NCBI GenBank assembly: GCA_942490985.1 | Contig: CALNYW010000006.1 | Location: forward strand, 493,126-557,125 | Direction of reading: 5' to 3' | From: Thiosocius sp942490985 | GTDB taxonomy: Bacteria > Pseudomonadota > Gammaproteobacteria > Chromatiales > Chromatiaceae | Length of the DNA: 64,000 nt | Shown: piece by piece, positions 15,800-24,904 of the stretch | Numbering within the stretch: the first letter of the stretch is position 1 | Layout of the letters: the number at the start of each line of letters is the position of its first letter | The notes under the pieces: model-generated | Seen by the model: the letters and a program-made list of their open reading frames with translations, nothing else | Databases searched by the model: none | What the model was told of the DNA's origin: nothing | Position numbers and translations under genes: made by a program

Positions 15800-16738
15800 A
15801 TGCGTAAACCGACCTGGCTGCTGTTTGGGCTTCTCGTTGGGGTGATTGTCCATGCGAGCAACCATCTGGAGAGCAACGGCTTTGATCTGACCGACAGCCT
15901 CGTTCCCATCGATCAGATCGCACTTGGTGGGCCGCCGCGCGATGGTATTCCGTCGATCGACGAGCCGGGTTTCGTTGTGTCCCGAGACGCGGATTTTCTC
16001 AACGACGATGATCGTGTGCTCGGGTTGGCAGTCAACGGCGAGGCGCGGGCGTACCCGGTCCGGATTCTAAATTGGCATGAGGTGGTGAATGACCGCTTCG
16101 GCGACGCATCGGTAGCCGTGACCTACTGCCCACTGTGCGGTACCGGCGTGGCGTTTGATGCAACTGACGGCGATGGTCAGCGGACCTTCGGCGTTTCCGG
16201 GCTGCTCTACAACAGCGACGTGTTGTTGTACGACCGAGAGACCGAGTCGCTGTGGAGCCAGCTGATGATGCAGGCGATCAGTGGCCCCGCAAAGGGGGTT
16301 TATCTCGAACCCTTACCGTTGCAGCACACGAGCTGGCAGGCATGGCGTGAGCAACATCCCAATACCCTGGTGTTGTCCACCGATACCGGTTTCGCCCGGG
16401 ATTACGAACGCAGTCCGTATGACGGTTATGCGCAAAGCGAGCGGCTGTATTTTTCTGTCGGCGCCCAATCGCAACGCTACCATCCAAAAGAGCAGGTGCT
16501 TGGTCTTGAGATCAACGGTCAGTTTAAGGCTTACCCATTTGCTGAGCTGGCGCGTATGGCGGGTGACACGCTTGATGACACGCTGGGTGGTGAGCAGATA
16601 CGTATCTTATTCGACGCAGCCAACCGCAGCGCAAAGGCGCTCGACTCGGCCGGGCGCCCACTGCCCGCAGTCACCAGCTTCTGGTTCGCCTGGTATGCCT
16701 TCCATCCAGACGGTGACGTGTTCGTGGCATCGCAATGA
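15800..16738 (+). CDS. DUF3179 domain protein
   Basis: 312 residues from ATG 15800 (GGGAAGAG upstream) with an N-terminal hydrophobic anchor or signal sequence. The DUF3179 hallmarks are present: DDRVLGLAVNGEARAYP, LNWHEVVND, VTYCPLCGTGVAFD, ESLWSQL, and a late FWFAWYAFHPD. The family is exported and uncharacterised. The CPLCGTG motif suggests metal or redox chemistry, but this is inference. A c-type cytochrome gene follows 160 bases downstream on the same strand. Confidence 0.88.
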   Translation: MRKPTWLLFGLLVGVIVHASNHLESNGFDLTDSLVPIDQIALGGPPRDGIPSIDEPGFVVSRDADFLNDDDRVLGLAVNGEARAYPVRILNWHEVVNDRFGDASVAVTYCPLCGTGVAFDATDGDGQRTFGVSGLLYNSDVLLYDRETESLWSQLMMQAISGPAKGVYLEPLPLQHTSWQAWREQHPNTLVLSTDTGFARDYERSPYDGYAQSERLYFSVGAQSQRYHPKEQVLGLEINGQFKAYPFAELARMAGDTLDDTLGGEQIRILFDAANRSAKALDSAGRPLPAVTSFWFAWYAFHPDGDVFVASQ

Positions 16739-16897
16739 GTTTGTGTCGGAGTCTGCGCCCGACATGAATGAATTTCTTTTTGCACGGCAAACTGCAAGCA
16801 CTTTACGAATTAACCTCTGCAAGTAACTGTTTTAACTTATGGTCTATAATTCTCGATACCGGGCAGCGGCGTGTCCGGCATCATCGAGGTGATCAAC

Positions 16898-17401
16898 ATG
16901 CGGCCGTTAGTGAAATGTCGATCGGTTGTCGCGTTGGCGGCTGCTTGCCTGTTTTTGAGCAGCAATGTGCCCGCGACGCCGACCGGCTATGAGAGCGATA
17001 CCCGGGCTTACAATTTGGCGCATGGCCGTGTCGTGTTTCAAGACAATTGCCTGCGCTGCCACGAGAGCGGTAAACAGGGTGCGCCAGTCATTGGTGATGC
17101 CCTGGACTGGTTCGAGCGGCTTGATCAACCATTGGCCGCGATGATCGATCACGCCATTGATGGTCATGGGGACATGCCAGCGCGCGGGGAGACCCAGCTC
17201 AGCGATCAGGAGATCGCAGCGGCCGTCGCTTATGTCGTCAACCACGGTCGTGTCGTCGTGGCCGAACAACTCAACGAGCTTCCGGTATCAGGCGCTGGAA
17301 TTCCCCCGATCGATGTCGGCGAGACCCCTGGGCCTGAGTCGGTCGATGATGCCGTCGTACAGATGTTCTTGCTGCTGCTGGGTAAAGATCGCTGGAAATA
17401 G
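16898..17401 (+). CDS. Periplasmic monoheme cytochrome c (c5-like)
   Basis: 167 residues from ATG 16898, with GAGGTGAT in front. The signal peptide ends near NVPAT. One heme site, CLRCH at residues 51-55, and a distal Met in GDMPARG (Met93) give a standard His/Met cytochrome. The spacing and the final SDQEIAAAVAYVV helix match small class I c5-type cytochromes. An extra C-terminal tail of about 50 residues carries no known motif. It probably shuttles electrons in the periplasm. Confidence 0.85.
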   Translation: MRPLVKCRSVVALAAACLFLSSNVPATPTGYESDTRAYNLAHGRVVFQDNCLRCHESGKQGAPVIGDALDWFERLDQPLAAMIDHAIDGHGDMPARGETQLSDQEIAAAVAYVVNHGRVVVAEQLNELPVSGAGIPPIDVGETPGPESVDDAVVQMFLLLLGKDRWK

Positions 17402-17405
17402 CCGA

Positions 17406-18230
17406 TCAAACGTCCGCTTGGCATACCGGACAGCGATAGATTCGCCGCGAACCGGCCTCGCTACGTTCGATGGTGGTGCCGCAGCTGAGACAGGGATCGC
17501 CGGCGCGATCAAACACCGCAAATCGATACTCGCGACGCTTCAGGCCCAGCGCTTTCAGCTGCCGGACCTTTTTCGGGGGCAGCGTGATGCCGCCGCTTTG
17601 GTAGGAACGCAGACTGATCGCGAGTGTCTGGCGGGCGAGTTCGTTGCGGGTTTTCTGCGACAGCAGCCGTGGCTTGCTGGCGGGATTTACGCCGGCGGCG
17701 AACAGGATCTCAGAGCGCAGGTAGTTGCCGATTCCCGCGATGAAGCGTTGATCGAGATAAAGACTGGCGAGGGACCGGTTTTTAAACGGGGCGTCGTTGA
17801 GACGTCGCGCAATCTCCCGCCACGTCAGCCCAGGATCCAGCACGTCTGGCCCAATCCGTGAGAGAAACGGATGGGTGAGTTCCTCCTCCGGCAGTAACAC
17901 AGCGATGTCGGAGGCGCTGTAGAGCAGGGCGCTGTCGGTTTCGGTATGCAGGGCGACACGCAGGCTGCGTCCGGTTTTCGGGAACGTCCCACGCTTGTTC
18001 AGGTACCAGCGGCCATAGAGCTGGTTATGGGCATACAAGGTGAGCCCCTGCTCAAAGCGGATCAGCAATGCTTTGCCGCGGGTATCCACGCGGAGCACCC
18101 GCATGCCGCTGATCTCGTCATCAAAACGTTTCAGCCGCGGCAAACCGAACCGGGCCTCTTGAATGACTTGCCCGACCAACACTTTGGCAATGCGATCCGC
18201 GGTGCGGCGAATCTCCGGCCCCTCAGGCAC
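17406..18230 (-). CDS. nei: DNA glycosylase/AP lyase, endonuclease VIII (Nei)
   Basis: 274 residues from GTG 18230. This start is required because the enzyme uses Pro2 as nucleophile, giving (M)PEGPEIRR with Glu3. Nei-type motifs follow: TRGKALL, HNQLYGRW, LLYSASDI, HPFLSRIGPDVLDP, and a C-terminal zinc finger with CLSCG and CPVCQ. It excises oxidised pyrimidines. The reading frame extends upstream to 18272, but that would bury the catalytic proline. It converges on the cytochrome gene with only four bases between stops. Confidence 0.9.
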   Translation of the reverse strand: MPEGPEIRRTADRIAKVLVGQVIQEARFGLPRLKRFDDEISGMRVLRVDTRGKALLIRFEQGLTLYAHNQLYGRWYLNKRGTFPKTGRSLRVALHTETDSALLYSASDIAVLLPEEELTHPFLSRIGPDVLDPGLTWREIARRLNDAPFKNRSLASLYLDQRFIAGIGNYLRSEILFAAGVNPASKPRLLSQKTRNELARQTLAISLRSYQSGGITLPPKKVRQLKALGLKRREYRFAVFDRAGDPCLSCGTTIERSEAGSRRIYRCPVCQADV

Positions 18231-18412
18231 GCCAGCACGCCAAAGGTTTGTGCTGCGCCGGAATAAACTCACTTAGGTTTGATGAGATCATCGCCAGGGT
18301 TTCGGGTCGTTTTAACCGCTATCAGGTTAGCGAGTCGGCTTTGCGCAAAGCAGCGGGCCGCGTGGGGATTTTTGCCATCCACCGGGCGGGTCGCCGATAT
18401 CGATCGAACGGG

Positions 18413-19594
18413 CTATTGGTCGATCAGGTGGCCGACGAATTTGGCTGCATCATCGAGGATCAGACCGCCGCGGCGAAAGCCCAGCGCACAGGCCTCCCAG
18501 GCGTAGAAAACACCGGCCTGATAGATGTTGCCGGCCGCATCCGTGGGATAACTGGCGCGTTCCTGGTAGACGACTTTGTGGTGTCCGTAAGGCCCGTCGG
18601 CTTGCTGGGTGATATTGCCATCGGGATCGTACAGCGCAACATTGTTGCCCTCACGTCCAAACATCGGTTTACGCACCTGTGGTCTGGTGGCCAGTGGCGT
18701 CGTCGCGGCGTCCAGCAGGTAGGGTGAGTCCGGAAACATGTCGGCCAACAACACCAGTAGCCCTTTGCTCTGGAACAGCAAGGTGTAGGCGGGGTTGATA
18801 ATGCGGGTGGCGACGTCAGCCTGCATCTTGGCGAGAATCCGGGTCAATTCGAGTTCATCGCTGGCGATGTCCTCCCACGGGAACAGCTTGAACCAATAAT
18901 CGGCGCGCTGCTGATCGGCGTTGACGATGCCGCCATCGACACTGAAACCGGCCTCGTGCAGATAACAGAAATCCGTGAAAAAGCCGGCCTCGTGGGCAAC
19001 ACGCTGCAGGTACCGAACGGTCTGCTCGTCTTCCGGTAGGTCGCCGGCACTGGAAAACAGCAGCTTCTCACCCGCATAGCGCTCGGCGAATTCGGAGATC
19101 GGTTTGTCATGGGTGACGAGGCGTTTGAAGTTTTCCTTGAGCATCTCGTGCAGGTTGTTGAACTGGGCGCGCTCGTCCATCTGGTTCGCTTTTAAGAGCG
19201 CCCACTGAACGATCGATGTCTCAAAAACACTGGTCGGGGTATCGGCATTGAATTCGATCAGTTTGATCGGCAGGCCATCCAGGCCGCCGGCAAAATCGAA
19301 TCGCCCGTAGAGGTGCAGGTCGTCGTTGTTCCAACTGTCTTCGATCAGCGTGATGAGATTCGACGGAATGCCCAGATCCGTGTACAGCTTCTCGTCAACG
19401 ACCCGCTGTGCGGCGCTTATGAACATGTCGTAAAGGCTATTGGCCGCGGCATAGTACGCCTCCGCCTCGGCTTCAGTAACCGGCACGAGTTCCGCGGGGA
19501 TATAGGGTGTGCCATCGGCATCGGTGTGCCAGCTCAGACCGATCTCTTCGAGCATCGGGGCGCCGATCGGTTCGACCCGCAGGGTCTCGATCAC
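18413..19594 (-). CDS. Glutathionylspermidine synthase-like ATP-grasp ligase (YgiC-like)
   Basis: 393 residues matching the C-terminal synthase domain family: SWHTDADGTPYIP, RFDFAGG, LIEFNADTPT, EKLLFSSAG, the metal-binding FKLFPWE region and the nucleotide-binding RKPMFGREGNNV. It lacks the N-terminal amidase of E. coli GspS, so it resembles E. coli YgiC and YjfC, whose substrate is unsettled. It starts four bases after the lipoprotein gene's stop, indicating translational coupling. It is followed downstream by nei after 180 bases. Confidence 0.88.
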   Translation of the reverse strand: MIETLRVEPIGAPMLEEIGLSWHTDADGTPYIPAELVPVTEAEAEAYYAAANSLYDMFISAAQRVVDEKLYTDLGIPSNLITLIEDSWNNDDLHLYGRFDFAGGLDGLPIKLIEFNADTPTSVFETSIVQWALLKANQMDERAQFNNLHEMLKENFKRLVTHDKPISEFAERYAGEKLLFSSAGDLPEDEQTVRYLQRVAHEAGFFTDFCYLHEAGFSVDGGIVNADQQRADYWFKLFPWEDIASDELELTRILAKMQADVATRIINPAYTLLFQSKGLLVLLADMFPDSPYLLDAATTPLATRPQVRKPMFGREGNNVALYDPDGNITQQADGPYGHHKVVYQERASYPTDAAGNIYQAGVFYAWEACALGFRRGGLILDDAAKFVGHLIDQ

Positions 19595-19597
19595 CGC

Positions 19598-20224
19598 TCA
19601 GCCTCCGAAACTGCTGAAACCGCTGGCGCTCGACGAACGTCCGCTGTTGTTGCCGAAAAAGCCGCTGCGAGGTTGTGAGGTCGGTTTGGTTTGACGATTC
19701 GCTGGCTGGCTGATGGCTGCCGTAGGGCGACCGCCGCCGTAGCTTTGCTGGGTGCGTTGAAAATTGCGGTTGTTCATCAAGCTGTTGGCCAACATGCCGC
19801 CGACCAGCGATCCTGCTGCCACCGCCAGCAGGGTCTCGCCGAGTGACAGACCCCCGCTATGCATCGAGGGGTCTTCGGTGAGTCTTGAGGTGCCGGCCTC
19901 GACGCGTGCCGCTTCTTCTTCAGCGACCTGCCTGAGTTCCTCTTCCGACATAAAACGTTCGGTACCGTCAGACAGGCGCAAAATCGCACGTGTTGGACCG
20001 GATGTCGCGTGTTTCTCAACCAGACGGTAGGTGTCGGGGGAACTGCCGGTCTGCTCGATGACCAGGAACTGGTTTTGCTCAACGGCATCGCTGGACCCGC
20101 TGTCGAAACCGCCGAGCGAGGGTGGTTGTGGACCTTGGTCGCTGCAGCCTTGCAGCGTTGCGATAACGCTGAGGCCGATGCCGCCGGCCACGGAATATGA
20201 CAGGGCTTTCTTGATGTGACGCAT
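19598..20224 (-). CDS. UPF0323-type lipoprotein
   Basis: 208 residues from ATG 20224. The signal peptide ends in the lipobox LQGC, so it is a lipoprotein. The middle (FLVIEQTG...YRLVEKHATSGPTRAIL, then MSEEELRQ) and the Gly/Ser/Asn-rich tail ending FSSFGG match UPF0323 proteins. A glycine-rich hydrophobic segment (GETLLAVAAGSLVGGMLANSL) resembles a membrane-inserting glycine zipper. It pairs with a GSP-synthase-like enzyme as YgiB does with YgiC in E. coli, suggesting a joint role in envelope or polyamine-peptide ligation. Confidence 0.8.
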   Translation of the reverse strand: MRHIKKALSYSVAGGIGLSVIATLQGCSDQGPQPPSLGGFDSGSSDAVEQNQFLVIEQTGSSPDTYRLVEKHATSGPTRAILRLSDGTERFMSEEELRQVAEEEAARVEAGTSRLTEDPSMHSGGLSLGETLLAVAAGSLVGGMLANSLMNNRNFQRTQQSYGGGRPTAAISQPANRQTKPTSQPRSGFFGNNSGRSSSASGFSSFGG

Positions 20225-20343
20225 GGCGGTACCCGTGTTAGCTCGCGAAGCGGCGATGTTACTCGGGTTCGACCCGCGTAAGACCCTGAAATTCCCCTTC
20301 TTTGCGCTACCCGGCCAACCCAGCGTCTGCCCGATGTTTTTTC

Positions 20344-21969
20344 CTAGGTCGGCTCCGGCTCCATACGAATCGCGCCACATGGGCACTCAGCGACGCACAG
20401 TCCACAGCCCTTGCAGTAGTCGTAATTGAATTCGAACCGCCGCCCGGGGCCGAGCTTGATTACGGCATTGTCCGGGCACACGCCATAGCAGGTGTCGCAC
20501 TCAAAGCAGTTGCCGCAGGACATACAGCGTCGCGCCTCGTAGAGCGCGTTCTCCTCGTCCAGGCTGCCGATCACTTCATCAAACGTCGATTGGCGTCGGA
20601 TAATGTCGAGCACCGGGCGTATGGTTTTCGGCGCGTCGGCGTAGTACCAGGTATTCAAGCGGTCGAAAGTGGCTTGTTCAGGCTTCGCTGGCGGCTGGTA
20701 GACGCCGCCGTTCAAAAAGGCATTGATCGCCCGCGCGGCTTTCTTGCCATGGCCTACCGCAACGGTCACGGTACGTTCACCGCCCACCATGTCGCCGCCG
20801 GCAAAAATGCCGGCGCAGGTGGTTTGCTGTATCGCGTCGACTTTGACGCTGCCTTTGTCGATCGTCAGATCATCAACACGTTCAAGCAATTCGAGATCGA
20901 CATCCTGGCCGAGTGCCAGCACCAGCGCGTCGGCCTCCATGGTTTCGAACTCGCCGGTCGGTTGCGGAAAGCCGTCCTCGTCGAGGGCCATTTTTTCCAC
21001 GGTGATCGATTCGTTGTCGGCCGCTGCAATGGTGCTGAGCCATTTGAGCTTCACGCCTTCTTCGATTGCCTCCTCGACCTCATGGCCGTGCGCCGGCATA
21101 CGCTCGCGCGTTCGCCGGTAGACGATAATCGATTCTTCAGCGCCAAGCCGCCTCGCGGTGCGTGCCACATCGACAGCGGTGTTGCCCCCGCCGTAGACGA
21201 CGACGCGGCGGCCGAGCAGCGGCTTGTCGTCGCCGGCCATCTCGTGCAGCACGGCGACGGCATCGGTGATATGCCGGGCATCACCGGCCGGAATGTAGGC
21301 GCGCTTGCCGATCTGCGAGCCGACCCCGAGGAAGCAGGCATCGAAGCCTTGTTCGCGCATCGTGGCCTCGATGTCGTCGACCCGCGCGTTGAGGCGCAGC
21401 TCGACGCCCATGTTGACGATGCGTTGCACGTCCTGATCGAGCGTTTCGCGGGGCAGGCGGTACTGTGGGATGCCATAGCGCATCATCCCGCCGGATTCCG
21501 ACTCTGCTTCAAAGATGACGACGGTATGTCCCTGGGAGCGCAGGTGGTAAGCGGCGGACAGGCCCGCGGGTCCGGAGCCAACGACCATCACGCGCTTGCC
21601 ACTGTCGCGTGTGACCGGCGCAAACTGCCAGTCTTGTCGGTTGGCTTCGTCGCCGAGAAAGCGTTCGACCGCATTGATCCCGACGGATTCATCGAGTTCC
21701 GCGCGATTGCAGGCCTTCTCACAGGGGTGGTAACAGACCCGGCCCATGATCGCCGCCAAAGGGTTATCGCGGGTCAGGGTGCGCCAGGCGGCTTCGTAGT
21801 GGCCTTCCTCGGCATGAAACAGCCATTGCTGGATGTTTTCGCCGGCCGGGCAGGTTGCGTTGCAGGGTGGCAGTCGGTCGATATAGACCGGTCGCTGGCT
21901 CCGCCAGGAGCCTGTCAGGTTTGCGAGACTGGAACCGACATCGAGCGTAACGGCAAAAGGTTTGCGCAT
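20344..21969 (-). CDS. NAD(P)/FAD oxidoreductase subunit with C-terminal ferredoxin domain
   Basis: 541 residues. The N-terminal half is like the small subunit of glutamate synthase: CNATCPAGENIQ and CYHPCEKACNR for iron-sulfur binding, VVGSGPAGLSAAYHLR for FAD, and VVVYGGGNTAVDVART for NAD(P). The last 70 residues carry two ferredoxin-type clusters (CMSCGNCFECDTC...CP and CKGCGLCVAECP). It shares one base with the upstream beta-subunit gene. It should pass electrons between the oxidoreductase and NAD(P) and may replace a separate delta ferredoxin subunit. Confidence 0.88.
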   Translation of the reverse strand: MRKPFAVTLDVGSSLANLTGSWRSQRPVYIDRLPPCNATCPAGENIQQWLFHAEEGHYEAAWRTLTRDNPLAAIMGRVCYHPCEKACNRAELDESVGINAVERFLGDEANRQDWQFAPVTRDSGKRVMVVGSGPAGLSAAYHLRSQGHTVVIFEAESESGGMMRYGIPQYRLPRETLDQDVQRIVNMGVELRLNARVDDIEATMREQGFDACFLGVGSQIGKRAYIPAGDARHITDAVAVLHEMAGDDKPLLGRRVVVYGGGNTAVDVARTARRLGAEESIIVYRRTRERMPAHGHEVEEAIEEGVKLKWLSTIAAADNESITVEKMALDEDGFPQPTGEFETMEADALVLALGQDVDLELLERVDDLTIDKGSVKVDAIQQTTCAGIFAGGDMVGGERTVTVAVGHGKKAARAINAFLNGGVYQPPAKPEQATFDRLNTWYYADAPKTIRPVLDIIRRQSTFDEVIGSLDEENALYEARRCMSCGNCFECDTCYGVCPDNAVIKLGPGRRFEFNYDYCKGCGLCVAECPCGAIRMEPEPT

Positions 21970-22970
21970 TAGTCCTCCTCTCTTGCAAGCAGGTCGAAGC
22001 GGCGAATATTGCGGTCGGCGAGCCCCTGCAGCTGGGCGATCACATCGCTTTTCAATGCCGGCTTGAACAGATGCGCGAAGCGCCGCTGCAGTTTCAGGTA
22101 GTCCTCAACGGGCACCTTGCGTCGAATGCGACGGCGGTCGGTGACCTCACCGTGCTCGGCTTCAAAAACCGGGAACAGGCCAGATTCGGTTGCGAGTCTC
22201 GCCAGCTTCACGGTGTCATGAGGCGCGGAACCCCAGCCGAGCGGGCAGGGCACGAGAATATGGATGTAGCGCGCCCCCCGTATCGACATCGCCTTGGTGA
22301 CTTTGTCTTCGAGGTCGCGCACATCGGCAACCGATGCGGTCGCCACGTAGGGGATCTCATGTGCCATCGCGATCAGCGGCACATTCTTACCCTGACCGAA
22401 TACATTGCCAGGTTCCGGACCGACTACCTGGCTGGTGGCGGTGCGGGCCGCCGGTGGTGTGGCCGAAGAGCGCTGCACGCCGGTGTTCATATAGGCTTCG
22501 TTGTCGTAGCAGATATACAGCACGTCATCGTTGCGCTCGAACATTCCGGACAGGCAGCCGAAACCGATGTCGGTGGTGCCACCGTCACCGCCCTGGGCAA
22601 CGACCCGGGTGTCGTTGCGACCTTTGACGCGCAGGGCGGCTGCAATGCCGGTTGCCACGGCAGCGGTATTGCCGAACAGCGAATGGATCCACGGGATCTG
22701 CCAAGAGGTTTCAGGGTAGGGGGTCGAGAAGACCTCAAGGCACCCGGTTGCGTTGGCAGCAATCAGTTGATTGTCGGTAGCGCGCATCGCGGCGTCGATC
22801 GCGTAACGCGCGCCGAGTGCTTCCCCGCAGCCCTGACAGGCGCGGTGTCCCGAGTTCAGCGAGTTGGTTCGCTCCACGGCGGACTGGACCGAACGGTCGG
22901 CGTCGTCGAGCAGGCGGTTGCCGACCGTGAAGGTGCCGGTTTGATAGAACTTGACGTGAGAGCTGCGCAT
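21969..22970 (-). CDS. 2-oxoacid:acceptor oxidoreductase, beta (TPP-binding) subunit
   Basis: 333 residues. The thiamine diphosphate site is seen as GGDGGTTDIGFG and YDNEAYMNTG. Cluster-ligating cysteines include RACQGCGEALG, NATGC and PCPLGW. This is the beta subunit of the pyruvate/2-oxoisovalerate ferredoxin oxidoreductase family. It follows the alpha gene by 11 bases and overlaps the NAD(P) subunit start by one base (TAATG). The substrate could be pyruvate or an aromatic/branched oxoacid; sequence motifs alone do not decide. Confidence 0.93.
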   Translation of the reverse strand: MRSSHVKFYQTGTFTVGNRLLDDADRSVQSAVERTNSLNSGHRACQGCGEALGARYAIDAAMRATDNQLIAANATGCLEVFSTPYPETSWQIPWIHSLFGNTAAVATGIAAALRVKGRNDTRVVAQGGDGGTTDIGFGCLSGMFERNDDVLYICYDNEAYMNTGVQRSSATPPAARTATSQVVGPEPGNVFGQGKNVPLIAMAHEIPYVATASVADVRDLEDKVTKAMSIRGARYIHILVPCPLGWGSAPHDTVKLARLATESGLFPVFEAEHGEVTDRRRIRRKVPVEDYLKLQRRFAHLFKPALKSDVIAQLQGLADRNIRRFDLLAREED

Positions 22971-22981
22971 AGCGATTCCTC

Positions 22982-24235
22982 TTAGCCGATTCGGTCGGCA
23001 ACACTGCCGAGTTCACGCAGAATATTTTCCGCCACCGGGCCTGAACGACGCTGTGTCTCGAGTCGCTCGATCTCACTATGGATGACGTCGTGGCGCAGAT
23101 CGAGGAAGGTCAGAGGCTCCAGCACATCGCGATGCGCCTTGGACAAGGTTTCGCGCAACGACTTTTGGGTTATCGCCCGGCCGCCAAGGCCGGCGACCAC
23201 TGTATGCACAGGCAGTCCGGCGCCGGCGAGCGCCATACGGACATCGGTCGATACAATCCCGCCAATCCCCACGGCCAGGGACTTCTCGATGACCACGATA
23301 CGTTTCCCGCCACTCAGACACTGGCGCAGGCGCTTGGCGGGGAAGGGGCGGAAAGACGTGATGCTGACCGAGCCGATTGAGATGCCGTCGTCACGCATCT
23401 GATCGACCACGTCTTTGATGGTGCCGTTGACTGAACCCAGTGCAACGACCAGCGTTTCGGCCCCCTCAACCCGGTATTCGTGCAGCAGCCCACCCGAGCT
23501 TCGGCCAAACTGTTCGGCAAACTCATCTGCCAGTTCTGGGATCAGCCACAACGCCTGCATCTGCCGGTAATGTGCGAGGTAGCGCACTTCGGTGAACGCC
23601 TCTGGCCCGACCATGGCGCCAATCGTCACAGGATCAGCCGGGTCGAGGATCTGACGGGGTTCATAAGGTGGAACGAATTCATCGACCTGCGCCTGCTCGG
23701 GGATGTCCACGCGTTCGAAGGCGTGGGTAAGGATGAAGCCATCGACGCATACCATCACCGGAACGGAGAGTTCCTCGGCGAGGCGCACTGCCTGGATATG
23801 CAGATCAACCGCCTCCTGGTTGGTTTCCGCGTACAGCTGGATCCAGCCAGCATCGCGCATCGACATGCTGTCTTGTTGGTCGTTCCAGATATTGATCGGT
23901 GCACCAATCGCCCGATTGCCGATCGTCATCACGATCGGCAGGCCAAGCCCGGAGGCGTTGTAAACGGCTTCGGCCATGAACAGCAGGCCCTGGCTGGCCG
24001 TGGCTGTGTAGGCGCGGGCGCCGGCGGCGCAGGCCCCGATCGCGACCGACAATGCCGCGAATTCAGATTCGACGTTGATGAATTCGCAGTGATCAATTTC
24101 GCCGCCTTTGACCATTTGACCGAGGTTTTCGACAATGTGCGTTTGCGGGGTGATCGGGTAGGCACAGATAACCTCGGGTCGACACAGTGCGACGGCTTCG
24201 GCAACCGCTCGGGACCCCTCGATTTGCTTCAACAT
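22982..24235 (-). CDS. 2-oxoacid:acceptor oxidoreductase, alpha subunit
   Basis: 417 residues starting MLKQIEGSRAVAEAV. It carries the YPITPQT substrate-binding motif, FINVESEFAALSVAIGACAAGARAYTATASQGL, and a C-terminal segment with VALGSVNGT and SFRPFPAKRLR. These match PorA-type alpha subunits. The start codon overlaps the end of the gamma gene by seven bases. The operon order is gamma, alpha, beta, then the NAD(P) subunit. This is reminiscent of phenylglyoxylate oxidoreductase operons as well as of pyruvate synthases. Confidence 0.93.
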   Translation of the reverse strand: MLKQIEGSRAVAEAVALCRPEVICAYPITPQTHIVENLGQMVKGGEIDHCEFINVESEFAALSVAIGACAAGARAYTATASQGLLFMAEAVYNASGLGLPIVMTIGNRAIGAPINIWNDQQDSMSMRDAGWIQLYAETNQEAVDLHIQAVRLAEELSVPVMVCVDGFILTHAFERVDIPEQAQVDEFVPPYEPRQILDPADPVTIGAMVGPEAFTEVRYLAHYRQMQALWLIPELADEFAEQFGRSSGGLLHEYRVEGAETLVVALGSVNGTIKDVVDQMRDDGISIGSVSITSFRPFPAKRLRQCLSGGKRIVVIEKSLAVGIGGIVSTDVRMALAGAGLPVHTVVAGLGGRAITQKSLRETLSKAHRDVLEPLTFLDLRHDVIHSEIERLETQRRSGPVAENILRELGSVADRIG

Positions 24236-24822
24236 AAGGACTCGGCTCTCTGGTCATGATTGGCTTGATCGAACGCGGCCTGGGCCGCGGCGATGTTGCC
24301 GGCCGCGACGCGACCACTGAATTTTTGGTCGATTGCCGCGATGACCGATGCAATCTGAATTCGGCCGGTGAGGGCGGCGAACCCGCCCAGCAACGCGGCA
24401 TTGGGCAATGGGCGTCCGACGTGCTCGAGTGCCAGCTGGGTGGCCGGCACGGTCAGCACCCTTATCTCCGGGTGTTGGGCAAAGAACTCATCGAGGCCGA
24501 GCTGCGAGATGTCGCGGCTCGAATTGATCAAGACGAAGCCGTCGTCGGACACCCCTTCGAACAGGCTGACCTGGTGCAGCAGTGTCGTGTCCTGAATGAT
24601 CAGCGCGTCTGGCGAAATCACTGGCTCACGGAGTCGGATCGGCTTGTCATCGAGGCGGCAAAACGCCATCACCGGCGCACCCATGCGCTCGGAGCCGAAG
24701 CTCGGAAAGGCCTGGGTATGGTGGTTTTCGAGAAATCCGGCGACCGATAGCATTTCGGCAGCAGACACAACGCCCTGGCCGCCTCTACCGTGTATTCTCA
24801 CCTGAAACATCGTGCTCAGCAT
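24229..24822 (-). CDS. 2-oxoacid:acceptor oxidoreductase, gamma subunit
   Basis: 197 residues: FQVRIHGRGGQGVVSAAEML is the hallmark of the gamma domain, then SFGSERMGAPVMAFCR and the VPATQLALEHVGRPLPNAALLGGFAALTG region. It is the first gene of the four-gene operon. Alternative starts within the first three codons are possible. The 80 bases to its right separate this operon from the amphi-Trp gene's stop. Confidence 0.92.
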   Translation of the reverse strand: MLSTMFQVRIHGRGGQGVVSAAEMLSVAGFLENHHTQAFPSFGSERMGAPVMAFCRLDDKPIRLREPVISPDALIIQDTTLLHQVSLFEGVSDDGFVLINSSRDISQLGLDEFFAQHPEIRVLTVPATQLALEHVGRPLPNAALLGGFAALTGRIQIASVIAAIDQKFSGRVAAGNIAAAQAAFDQANHDQRAESLC

Positions 24823-24904
24823 CCTGTTCGAAATAACGAAGCGTTGACTTTCGCTGTGGTCATCAGCTTAGTAGTGTTATGCCGTTCAAACCAGCCAAGC
24901 AGAG

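Noticed and set aside
20302..21972. A 556-codon open frame on the plus strand opposite the NAD(P) oxidoreductase subunit
   Set aside because: It mirrors a gene with clear cofactor motifs; GC-rich codon use leaves the opposite strand open. The product shows no domain and no ribosome binding site.
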